DNA of 64,000 nucleotides from an uncultured Phocaeicola sp. GTDB lineage: Bacteria > Bacteroidota > Bacteroidia > Bacteroidales > Bacteroidaceae. This document shows positions 9,076 through 16,753 of the stretch, piece by piece. The position numbers and the translations under genes were made by a program. The notes beneath the pieces were generated by a model. That model saw nothing but the letters and a program-made list of their open reading frames with translations. It had not been told where the DNA came from and did not search any database. The stretch is taken from assembly GCA_944320135.1 (NCBI GenBank), contig CALUGI010000011.1, forward strand, positions 1 to 64,000, in the 5' to 3' direction. Positions within the stretch are counted from its first letter, which is position 1, and each line of letters starts with the position of its first letter.

Positions 9076-9321
9076 TCATTCGCTGTCTTTGCTTTCCAAC
9101 TTCCGCCACCATTTCGTGTAGCGGCGGGTCAGTTTGTAATAGGCGTATGCGCCGATATAGAGCCAGACGGCGTTGGCTGCCATGCGGAGGACGCGGCTGT
9201 CTTCCAGCAAGGGGTAGAAGGTGAGGAAGCAGACCACTTCTAATACGATCAGCGCGGCGATGAATCCGAGAAAGATGTAGAACGCCGCCATTACTTTTGA
9301 ATAGTTGCTTTTCGGTTTCAT
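9076..9321 (-). CDS. Small membrane protein, unknown
   Basis: 81 residues from the ATG at 9321, which overlaps the stop codon of the upstream CPBP gene as ATGA; this coupling decides the start over a TTG 6 bp upstream. Two transmembrane helices are predicted (about residues 10-33 and 46-62), followed by a basic tail (KLTRRYTKWWRKLESK). I do not recognise a family. The coupled translation suggests a function linked to the CPBP protease. Confidence 0.7.
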   Translation of the reverse strand: MKPKSNYSKVMAAFYIFLGFIAALIVLEVVCFLTFYPLLEDSRVLRMAANAVWLYIGAYAYYKLTRRYTKWWRKLESKDSE

Positions 9322-10136
9322 AGGCAACGGGTTTTAGAGTCGCTTTCGTTCCATACAGGCGGGCCGGGCAAGAGCCTGCTTTTTATGTACCACACGCAAA
9401 GAGCTGTCAGAGCGGCTCCCGACAAGGCGAGGATGGCGCCTCCCGCATGGCCGAGCGTTCCGACGATGGTTGCGTCGGGATTTCCGGAAAAGTGGTAGAG
9501 CAATACGGACGCGCCGTTGTTGACGAAGTGCATCAGCATCGCAGGGAGCAGGCTCCCCGTGAGGTAGTATATCCATCCTAACGCCAGTCCCGTCACGAAC
9601 GCGAACGGGATTTGCGCAGGGTTGCCGTGGACGGCTCCGAAAAGCAGGGCGGGAAGCGTTACCGCCCACACGGGGCTTTTCCATCTTTTCAGCAGATAGC
9701 CTTGCATCGCGCCGCGAAACAGCAGTTCTTCCATGAGGGGGGCCATCACGATGACGGCCGCTATTCCTATGGGGCTGTTGAGCATCATTTCCGTGGTGTC
9801 CTTCATCGTGTCGGGAAGCCCCGCAAGTTCGTTCAGGTAGTTGGTCCATGCGCCCATCCCTGCGATGAGCGCAACCGACGCGAGCAGCGTCTTGCCGCTG
9901 TGGGGAAAACGGAGCGACATCTGGCCGCCGTCTACGTATTTCCCGGCAATCAAGTGGACGCATACCGCTGCGGAGAAAACTATCTGTCCCCACAGGAGCA
10001 TTGTCCGGTATGCGGGCTCCGAAGCGCCGGGCAGCTCGGACGTGCCGTGAAGCGCCATGTATCCGCCCGCCAGTATGCCGAAAACGGCAAACTGATAAGC
10101 GATGAAGTAAACCAGCAGTTTGATGATACGTCCCAT
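9318..10136 (-). CDS. CPBP-family intramembrane metalloprotease
   Basis: Predicted polytopic inner-membrane protease of the CPBP (Abi/Rce1-like) family, 272 residues from the ATG at 10136. An upstream in-frame start at 10220 would add a non-hydrophobic extension that overlaps the terminator region, so I prefer the later one. The three CPBP motifs are present: EELLFRG (EExxxR), FGAVHGNP (FxxxH) and HFVNN (HxxxN/D). About seven to eight hydrophobic segments surround them. The substrate is unknown; relatives range from prenyl-protein proteases to bacteriocin self-immunity factors. It is translationally coupled to the small membrane protein at 9321. Confidence 0.88.
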   Translation of the reverse strand: MGRIIKLLVYFIAYQFAVFGILAGGYMALHGTSELPGASEPAYRTMLLWGQIVFSAAVCVHLIAGKYVDGGQMSLRFPHSGKTLLASVALIAGMGAWTNYLNELAGLPDTMKDTTEMMLNSPIGIAAVIVMAPLMEELLFRGAMQGYLLKRWKSPVWAVTLPALLFGAVHGNPAQIPFAFVTGLALGWIYYLTGSLLPAMLMHFVNNGASVLLYHFSGNPDATIVGTLGHAGGAILALSGAALTALCVWYIKSRLLPGPPVWNESDSKTRCL

Positions 10137-10216
10137 AACAGTTGCAAATGACGGTGTAAATATAATGAAATTTTTGCGCTCCGGAAACAGGAATCCGGAA
10201 ATCGGCGGAATTTTCT

Positions 10217-10260
10217 GCAAAACGCCCCGGCAGTTCGGACAAAATGCCGGGGCGTTTTGC
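10217..10260 (-). terminator. Terminator of the TolC-HlyD-MFS operon
   Basis: A perfect 16-bp inverted repeat (10217-10232 and 10245-10260) around a 12-nt loop, GC-rich in the middle with A/T ends. It lies directly after the MFS gene stop on the minus strand. Confidence 0.85.
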
Positions 10261-10266
10261 GGAAAG

Positions 10267-11868
10267 TCACACCATGTCTTCTCCGGTTCGTATGACCGGC
10301 ACGCGCACCGTCTTGTGGAACGGGACGAAGCGCGAGATGACGGCGATGACCAACGTTGCCGCCACCAGCCATCCCAGTATATGCTTCAGGGCAAGGAGCA
10401 GGCTCTGCTGCTGCAGCACGGCGTAGAGGCTGTTTGTGGCAAGCTGCATGGCCTCGTCTATGCTGCGGCCTTGCGCCAGATTGCTTTCCAATGCCGACGA
10501 ATAGCGCGAGGCGGCCAGCGGGTCGAGCATGGTGACGTTTTCCGACAGCTGCACCATATACCTTTGCTGCAGCCGGTAGAGGACATTGCTGTAGAACGCG
10601 GATGCCGCCACGGGAGCCAGCACCGCGCGGAAGGTGATGAGAAAAAAAGCGTTGTATATCAGCAGTTTCGGACTCAAGTCTTCCACTACGAACAGTCCGA
10701 AGGCGATGAGCAGCACCATCATGCCCAGCCCTCTGAAGAAAAGTGGGAGAAAGAGCGACTCGTAGGTGCTGTCGGGGGAAATGGTGAAGTAAAGCATCCC
10801 GAAGAAGACTACAAAGCAGGCCATCCCTCCGGCAATGAGGAAGCGGAACCTCCACCGTTGCCAGCGAAACCACCAGAAGCAGACGAACGCCCCCAAGATG
10901 TAGCCCGGAATGAGGTAAACGTATAAGGTGTAGTTGTGCATGTTGTCCACTTTCAGAATGGTGGTCATGTAGTTGCTCAGCAAAGCCGTGGAAGTGCTGA
11001 AGAACATCACCACAATCATGTAGAAGTATCCCAGAATGGCTTTCCATTGAAGAAGGGGCTTCAGGCTGACGTAAGGCCGGGGCGAGTGGAACTGCTCCCA
11101 CAGGAAGAGGGCGATGAGCAGCGGAGCCACTACGATATATACGCAGATTTTGGGCGAAGCCATCCAGTCGGAAATCTTTCCGTAAGTCACCACATAGATA
11201 AGCATCAGCAGTCCGGTGGAGACGATTGCCATTTCGCGCGGGTGGAGTTCCTTCAGCGGAATGCCGCGAGAGGGGCGGTCGTGGCGCAGCAGGACGATGA
11301 CCATCAGGATAGACACGATGAGCATCATCATCATAAAGTAGTACATGTATTTCCAGTCGTAGTGGTAGGCCAGCAAAGCCGTGACCACCATCGAGAGCTG
11401 TCCTCCGCTGAACACCAACGGATAGAAGTAGGCGTAAAACTCGCTCCGCACGTCGGTCGGGCTGAACACGAACTTGATGCGCCGGATAAGCCACAGCATG
11501 AGGAAGCCTTTCAGGAAGCCGATGATGAAGCTGAAGACGATGAGCAGTTCGGTGTTGGCGGAACGCGCGCATATCCAGCTCAGAAGGAACTGAAGGGTGA
11601 GGTCGACCAGAAGCAGCGATTTGCTGGAAAAAGAATTGAGCACCTTGGGCACGATGGGATAAGCCACGGCCATGCCCGCCGAAGCTGCATAATAGCCGAT
11701 GGTAATGTCTTCGGTGTAGGCCCCCAGCGTGCTCGACACCTCTACCATGCTGCCCGTGTAGGTGCCGTTGAGCATCGTGACGGGCAGGATAATCACGAAC
11801 ACCAGCCCGACGGCAAGCCAGTCGGGTACCCATCGACGCACCGGAATGTCAAGCTGTTGGGCGGTCAT
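10267..11868 (-). CDS. MFS drug efflux transporter (EmrB-like, DHA2 type)
   Basis: Inner-membrane major-facilitator pump of 533 residues with about 14 hydrophobic segments, as in DHA2/EmrB proteins. Family-like features include an early loop GTYTGSMVEVSSTLGAYTED and a long region near residues 410-480 predicted to be periplasmic. Its start overlaps the stop of the HlyD gene (ATGA at 11865-11868), so the two are translationally coupled. With the HlyD adaptor and TolC gene upstream it should form a complete tripartite efflux system. Substrates are unknown; EmrAB relatives export hydrophobic drugs, uncouplers and bile salts. Confidence 0.9.
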   Translation of the reverse strand: MTAQQLDIPVRRWVPDWLAVGLVFVIILPVTMLNGTYTGSMVEVSSTLGAYTEDITIGYYAASAGMAVAYPIVPKVLNSFSSKSLLLVDLTLQFLLSWICARSANTELLIVFSFIIGFLKGFLMLWLIRRIKFVFSPTDVRSEFYAYFYPLVFSGGQLSMVVTALLAYHYDWKYMYYFMMMMLIVSILMVIVLLRHDRPSRGIPLKELHPREMAIVSTGLLMLIYVVTYGKISDWMASPKICVYIVVAPLLIALFLWEQFHSPRPYVSLKPLLQWKAILGYFYMIVVMFFSTSTALLSNYMTTILKVDNMHNYTLYVYLIPGYILGAFVCFWWFRWQRWRFRFLIAGGMACFVVFFGMLYFTISPDSTYESLFLPLFFRGLGMMVLLIAFGLFVVEDLSPKLLIYNAFFLITFRAVLAPVAASAFYSNVLYRLQQRYMVQLSENVTMLDPLAASRYSSALESNLAQGRSIDEAMQLATNSLYAVLQQQSLLLALKHILGWLVAATLVIAVISRFVPFHKTVRVPVIRTGEDMV

Positions 11869-12932
11869 CTTTTGAGAGCTTCGGTTTCAACCATCATTCC
11901 TGCACGCAGCTTCGCCATATCTTCCGGCAGCACATTGTCGAGGTCTATGCGCACCGGTATGCGCTGCTGCACTTTCACGAAGTTTCCCGCCGAGTTGTCG
12001 GTAGGCACTAACGAGTATTTCGATCCGGTGGCCTCGGATATGGCGGTCACATGCCCGTGGAACACTTTGTGGGGCACGCCGTCTACCTTGATGCGCACGG
12101 GCTGCCCGATGTAGATGTTCGAGATTTGCGTTTCGCGGTAGTTTGCGGTAATCCATTTGTCCGACTGGCGGACGAGATAGGAAAGCGTTTGCCCTGCCGA
12201 CACGTACTGGCCCGGTTCCAGCGTGCGGCGGCCCATATAGCCGTCGTAAGGGGCCGTGACCACCGTGTACGACAGGTTGAGGTTGGCCAAATCCAGCGAC
12301 GCTTCGGCCCGGAGTATAGCCGCTTCTACGTTGACTTTCCGCTTGTTCGTCTCCGAATACTGCGAGCGTGCGGCTTCTTTCTGCCTGAGCAGCGCGTCAT
12401 AGCGTGCGCGGGCCGCATCGTAGTCTGCCTTGGCTTGGTCGTACTGCTGTTCGGGGACTGATTCTTCCTTCAGCAGCCGTTCGTAGCGGTGGAAGTCTTG
12501 TTCGGCTTTCCAGAGCCTTGCTTTGGCTTCTGCAAGGCTGGCGTCCTGTTCGGCGATGCGTGTCTCCGAGGTATGGATATTGGAGCGGAGCACGCCGCGC
12601 GAGCCTTGCGCGTCCATCAATGCCGCTTCCGCTTCTTTCTGGCGGATGAGGTATTCGCGGTTGTCGAGCACGACAAGCGTGTCTCCCTTGCGGACAAACT
12701 GATGTTCGCGAAAGCGCACTTCCTGTATGTAACCCGACACGCGGATGTTGACCGGCGAGATGTATTGGTCGACGAAAGCGTCGTTCGTAATTTCGTAACT
12801 GATGTATTTCCAGAAATAGTTGACTGTCCAGAGCAGCCCCGAACAGGCTATCAGCAGGCATACCGTATTCAAGATGATATTGCGCCGCTTGCGCCTTTTC
12901 AGCCTCCGGTATTTCGATTCAAGTGAACTCAT
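11865..12932 (-). CDS. HlyD/EmrA-family membrane-fusion adaptor
   Basis: Periplasmic adaptor of 355 residues linking the MFS pump to the outer-membrane channel. It has a basic N-terminus, one transmembrane helix (about residues 16-40), a first half-barrel/lipoyl segment (PVNIRVSGYIQEVRFREHQF), and a long alpha-helical hairpin (about residues 90-220) rich in Ala, Glu, Gln and Arg. The returning lipoyl half follows (VVTAPYDGYMGRRTLEPGQY), then a beta-barrel domain. It lies 30 bp after the TolC gene and overlaps the MFS gene. Confidence 0.92.
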   Translation of the reverse strand: MSSLESKYRRLKRRKRRNIILNTVCLLIACSGLLWTVNYFWKYISYEITNDAFVDQYISPVNIRVSGYIQEVRFREHQFVRKGDTLVVLDNREYLIRQKEAEAALMDAQGSRGVLRSNIHTSETRIAEQDASLAEAKARLWKAEQDFHRYERLLKEESVPEQQYDQAKADYDAARARYDALLRQKEAARSQYSETNKRKVNVEAAILRAEASLDLANLNLSYTVVTAPYDGYMGRRTLEPGQYVSAGQTLSYLVRQSDKWITANYRETQISNIYIGQPVRIKVDGVPHKVFHGHVTAISEATGSKYSLVPTDNSAGNFVKVQQRIPVRIDLDNVLPEDMAKLRAGMMVETEALKR

Positions 12933-12962
12933 GATTTTTCCGTTATTCGTTAAAAGTGATTG

Positions 12963-14282
12963 TTACAGTTTCCCGACAGCGCACTGCAGCTCGTAATAGG
13001 TGTAGATGACTTGCGTGCGGGCCGTGGTCAGTTGCAGTTCGGCGTTCAGCCTCAGGTTGTCTGCATCGAGCAAGTCGGTCAGGATGGCAAGCTGGTTCAG
13101 GTAGCGGTTGCGCATAATCCGGTAGTTTTCTTCTGCCTGCTTCACTGAAAGTTTCAAAGCGTCTACCCGCGCAAGGGCTTCGCTGTGCTTCAGATAGGCG
13201 TTGCGCACGGTGATGCGTATTTGCTGTTTCTGCCGTTCTTCCGCATTCACGTACAGCTCTGCCTGCCGTTTCGCTTCGTTTATCCGATGCTTGTTCCGGT
13301 AAAGGGCCGAAAGGGGATAGGAGAGTGACAGCCCCACGTTCCACGCATTGTTGTACATGTCGGCCAGCGTGCGCGAAACGGGCCGCGCCAAGGTGTTGGC
13401 CGCATAGAGCGAAAGTTGCGGCATCCGGTCGGCGCACGCCGACCGGACGTTGTTTCGCGCCAAATCGGTCTGGCGCCTTTTCAACTGCATGGCCGGGTCG
13501 TTGCTGTAGGCTTGTCCGATGTAGCTGCCGTAGCTGTCGAGGCGGAAGGTTTCGTTCAGCAGGGCCGTGTCGGGACGGAGCAGCAGCGTTTCGTCCAGTC
13601 CGAGCAGTATGTCAAGGCGTTGCGAGGTGAGACGGATGCCGTTTTCCGTTTCGAGCAGCGACAGGCGGTTGTTAGTGAGCTGCATTTCGCTTCTGAGCAC
13701 GTCGTTGTTCGTAATCAGTCCCTCCTTCTTCATCTGGCGGATGTCTTTCAGACGGAGTTCCGATTCGTGGATGTTTCTTGCCAGCACCGTATGCTGCTTG
13801 TAGAGGCTGAAAAGGTCGAGGTATTGCCTCAGTAGCGACAGTTTAATGTCCGCTCGGTCAGCAGCCGTCTGGAGCGCCGCTATTTCCCTCTCGATGTCCG
13901 CCTGCCGGATGGCGTGTCTGATCCGTCCTCCGTAATAGAGCGGCTGGCTGAGGCTGACCTCGTAGTTTTGCGACCAGTCGGGCGAGTCGGGGCGAGTGGG
14001 ACGGGAAAGTCCCCGCTCAAAAACCACTGGCTGTCCCACGAATCCGCCGTTAAGCCCGATTTCAATTTCCGGCAAGCGGTTGGCCCGTGCCGTCCGTGTG
14101 CGTTCTTCCGCCATCCTTTCCCGCAGTTTGTCGGCGGCAATCTGCAAGTTCTGTTCCATTCCTCTTTCAAAGAGCCGGTCGAGACTTATGTAAAGCGAAT
14201 CTTCCTGTGCGTATGCTTTCAGCGGAGAAAAGGCAAGAATCGCCCCTATCATCCCTGCCGCATGAATAGTTTTGATGTGCAT
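12963..14282 (-). CDS. TolC-family outer-membrane efflux protein
   Basis: Outer-membrane factor of 439 residues and first gene of the efflux operon. It has an N-terminal signal peptide (MHIKTIHAAGMIGAILAFSP, cleavage near AYAQ) and two OEP repeats, each with long amphipathic helices and a beta segment (for example VSLSQPLYYGGRIRHAIRQA and VGLSLSYPLSALYRNKHRIN). The channel should form a trimeric beta-barrel plus periplasmic helical tunnel. Having a dedicated TolC in the same operon means the system does not depend on a shared channel elsewhere. Confidence 0.93.
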   Translation of the reverse strand: MHIKTIHAAGMIGAILAFSPLKAYAQEDSLYISLDRLFERGMEQNLQIAADKLRERMAEERTRTARANRLPEIEIGLNGGFVGQPVVFERGLSRPTRPDSPDWSQNYEVSLSQPLYYGGRIRHAIRQADIEREIAALQTAADRADIKLSLLRQYLDLFSLYKQHTVLARNIHESELRLKDIRQMKKEGLITNNDVLRSEMQLTNNRLSLLETENGIRLTSQRLDILLGLDETLLLRPDTALLNETFRLDSYGSYIGQAYSNDPAMQLKRRQTDLARNNVRSACADRMPQLSLYAANTLARPVSRTLADMYNNAWNVGLSLSYPLSALYRNKHRINEAKRQAELYVNAEERQKQQIRITVRNAYLKHSEALARVDALKLSVKQAEENYRIMRNRYLNQLAILTDLLDADNLRLNAELQLTTARTQVIYTYYELQCAVGKL

Positions 14283-14382
14283 AGAAAAAGCCTTTAAGTT
14301 TAGTTCGGAGGCTGTATCTCCCGTCGGCAGTCTTGCCTTCCCTTCTCCGACTCTCCGGAGGGATGCCTCCCGTTTTCGGCCT

Positions 14383-14391
14383 GCAAAGATA
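14383..14391 (-). promoter_or_regulatory. Predicted -7 element of the efflux operon
   Basis: On the minus strand TATCTTTGC is a full -7 match about 100 bp before the TolC start. The GC-rich leader between (14283-14380) contains a GGAGG/CCTCC pair that could form a hairpin; I cannot assign it to a known riboswitch. Confidence 0.45.
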
Positions 14392-14530
14392 CGATTTTTT
14401 CCGCAGAATCCGGTCAGGGCGTTGGCTAATTTGCACGGCAGTCTGCAAAAAGCCTCCGTTTCGTCCGGCCTGCGCGTCCGTCTTTTCGTGCAAAGTCCGG
14501 CCTTTTTTCAGAGGCGGCGGGCGGAGAAAC

Positions 14531-14567
14531 AAAAAGGGCTGCCCCGTTTTTTTCGGAACAGCCCTTT
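14531..14567 (-). terminator. Terminator of htpG
   Basis: Nine-bp perfect stem (AAAGGGCTG at 14533-14541, CAGCCCTTT at 14559-14567), followed on the minus strand by a T-rich run, about 40 bp after the htpG stop codon. Confidence 0.85.
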
Positions 14568-14603
14568 GCCTTTCGTCCGTCGGGACGGGCAAACCTTTTA
14601 TGC

Positions 14604-16655
14604 TCAAATCATTTCGATGCTTCGCTTCACGAATCTGGTCAGCGCCTCGCCTTTCAACATATTGTTCTGCAAGAGAGCAAGGTCAATAAGCTGGTGAACC
14701 GCTTTGTTGGCGGCAGCGTATGCGTCCAACACGCTTTCCTTTTCTTTCTTCTGTGCGTCCAGCTTCTTTTCCACTTCTGCAAGTTCGTCCTTTTCCGCCG
14801 TCGGAATTTCTTCGTCTTTCTTGCCTTCCTGCGCTTTTCTGAGTTCGCTTTCCCGCAAAGTCAGTCCCGCTATTTCCGCTTCCACCGGAACCAGCTTTTC
14901 AGCGCATGCGCTTTCGGCATCGCCAAGCACCTGTTTCACTAACTTGTGGTCGCTGTTGAGCACAAGGCTGTACATGCTCGGCATTTCGCCGTAGAAGCTC
15001 ATTCCCGGCTGGAAGCTGGCCATATCTTTCATTCGGCGCATGTATTCCGACTGGGTGATGACAATCGGAGCTGCGTTTTCGCCCATTGCTTTAGCTTCGA
15101 CGCTGAATTCTGTCTTGTCAAGTTTCGGCATTTGGCTGCGGAACAGCGTCGAGAGCATGTCGCGCTTGTCTTGAGGCAGTTCATCGCCCTTTTGCTCCTC
15201 CTTCACGATGAGGCGGTCGATTACGTCGCTGTCCACTCTCGTGAAACGGATCTTCTCGAATTTTTGTTCCAGCATATTAATCATCGGAACGTCCAGCTGC
15301 CCGTCCATCAGCAACACGTTGTATCCTTTGCTTTTGGCTGTATCGATGTAGGTGTACTGCTCGTCCGTATTGTTGGCATACAAGTAAATCAGATTTCCGT
15401 CCTTGTCGGTCTGGTTGTCCTTGACCAGCGTCTGATATTCTTCAAACGTATAATACTTTTTGTCCGTATCCTTGAGCAATGCGAACTTGTTTGCTTTTTC
15501 GTAGAAGTCTTCTTGCGTCAACATTCCGTAGTTGATGAAGATTTTCAGGTCGTCCCACTTATCTTCAAACTCTTTTCGGTCATTCTTGAAGATGGACTGC
15601 AGACGGTCGGCCACCTTCTTGGTGATATAAGTGGAAATCTTCTTCACGTTAGAGTCGCTTTGCAGGTACGAACGCGACACGTTCAACGGAATGTCAGGCG
15701 AATCGATTACGCCGTGCAGCAGCGTCAGGAAGTCCGGCACGATGCCTTCCACGGAGTCCGTAACGAACACTTGGTTGCAATACAGCTGAATCTTGTTGCG
15801 TTGCAGGTCGATGTTGCTCTTGATTTTCGGGAAATAGAGCACTCCTGTCAGGTTGAACGGATAGTCCACATTCAGATGAATCCAGAACAGCGGTTCGTCC
15901 GACATCGGGTAGAGGTCGCGATAGAACTTCTTGTAGTCTTCATCTTTCAGGTCGCTCGGCTTCTTCGTCCAGATAGGACACGTGTCGTTGACGAGGTTGT
16001 CTTCTTCCGTTTCGACCTGCTTGCCGTCTTTCCATTCCTTCTTCTTGCCGAAAGCTACCGGCACGGGAAGGAAGCGGCAGTATTTCGTCAGCAGGCCTTG
16101 GATGCGCGCTTCTTCAACGAACTCTTTGCAGTCGTCGTCCAGATAGAGGATAACGTCCGTACCCCGATCGGCGCGTTCGGTTTCCTCCATCGTGAATTCG
16201 GGGCTTCCGTCGCAACTCCACTTCATGGCGGGTTCGCCTTCTTTGTACGAGCGCGTCACGATTTCCACCTTCTTGGCTACCATGAACGCAGAGTAGAACC
16301 CCAGACCGAAATGTCCGATGATGGCGTTCGCGTCCTCCTTGTACTTCTCAAGGAAATCGTTGGCGCCGGAGAAAGCTATCTGGTTGATGTACTTTTCAAT
16401 TTCTTCGGCAGTCAGACCCAATCCCCGGTCGGTGATGGTGATGGTGCCGTTGTCTTTGTCCGCTTTCACCCGGACGGTCAAATCGCCCAACTCTCCTTTA
16501 AACTCTCCCGTAGAGGCCAATGTCTTCAACTTCTGCGTAGCGTCTACTGCATTTGACACCAGCTCACGGAGGAATATCTCGTGGTCGCTATACAAAAACT
16601 TCTTAATGATGGGGAAGATGTTCTCTGTGGTTACCCCAATGTTGCCTTTCTGCAT
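14604..16655 (-). CDS. htpG: Molecular chaperone HtpG (Hsp90)
   Basis: Cytoplasmic ATP-dependent chaperone of 683 residues. The GHKL ATPase domain at the N-terminus shows FLRELVSNAVDA (N-box with the Mg-binding Asn), DRGLGLTAEEI and GHFGLGFYSAFMVA. The middle domain carries FPKIKSNIDLQRNKIQLYCN and NVSRSYLQ. A charged helical insert (KKDEEIPTAEKDELAEVEKK and neighbours) lies in the C-terminal dimerisation region, as in other Bacteroidetes HtpG. It lies downstream of clpC on the same strand, but a strong terminator at 16692-16726 separates them. Confidence 0.97.
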   Translation of the reverse strand: MQKGNIGVTTENIFPIIKKFLYSDHEIFLRELVSNAVDATQKLKTLASTGEFKGELGDLTVRVKADKDNGTITITDRGLGLTAEEIEKYINQIAFSGANDFLEKYKEDANAIIGHFGLGFYSAFMVAKKVEIVTRSYKEGEPAMKWSCDGSPEFTMEETERADRGTDVILYLDDDCKEFVEEARIQGLLTKYCRFLPVPVAFGKKKEWKDGKQVETEEDNLVNDTCPIWTKKPSDLKDEDYKKFYRDLYPMSDEPLFWIHLNVDYPFNLTGVLYFPKIKSNIDLQRNKIQLYCNQVFVTDSVEGIVPDFLTLLHGVIDSPDIPLNVSRSYLQSDSNVKKISTYITKKVADRLQSIFKNDRKEFEDKWDDLKIFINYGMLTQEDFYEKANKFALLKDTDKKYYTFEEYQTLVKDNQTDKDGNLIYLYANNTDEQYTYIDTAKSKGYNVLLMDGQLDVPMINMLEQKFEKIRFTRVDSDVIDRLIVKEEQKGDELPQDKRDMLSTLFRSQMPKLDKTEFSVEAKAMGENAAPIVITQSEYMRRMKDMASFQPGMSFYGEMPSMYSLVLNSDHKLVKQVLGDAESACAEKLVPVEAEIAGLTLRESELRKAQEGKKDEEIPTAEKDELAEVEKKLDAQKKEKESVLDAYAAANKAVHQLIDLALLQNNMLKGEALTRFVKRSIEMI

Positions 16656-16691
16656 ATCTGATTTCTTTTAATTATTTTGAACGGGTCGGGC

Positions 16692-16726
16692 AAAAAAAAT
16701 GCCAGACACGGCGTGTCTGACATTTT
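16692..16726 (-). terminator. Terminator of clpC
   Basis: Near-perfect hairpin (about 11-bp arms, CAGACAC/GTGTCTG core, 16700-16723) with an eight-base T run on the minus strand, about 30 bp after the clpC stop. Confidence 0.85.
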
Positions 16727-16753
16727 GTCCGTGCAAAATGACGTATGGTCATG

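Noticed and set aside
9980-11833. 617-codon minus-strand open frame overlapping the MFS transporter gene
   Set aside because: It is another frame of the same strand as the MFS gene, reading through its terminator into the CPBP gene. The real frame has transmembrane pattern and coupling to HlyD.
14283-14382. Cobalamin- or other riboswitch in the TolC leader
   Set aside because: The GGGAAGG and CCTCC words superficially recall a riboswitch, but the conserved core motifs and their order are missing.
14946-16556. Long open frame (536 codons) on the plus strand opposite htpG
   Set aside because: It is antisense to a clearly conserved HtpG. The composition is His/Val/Arg-rich with no recognisable domain, as expected from the reverse complement of a biased coding sequence.
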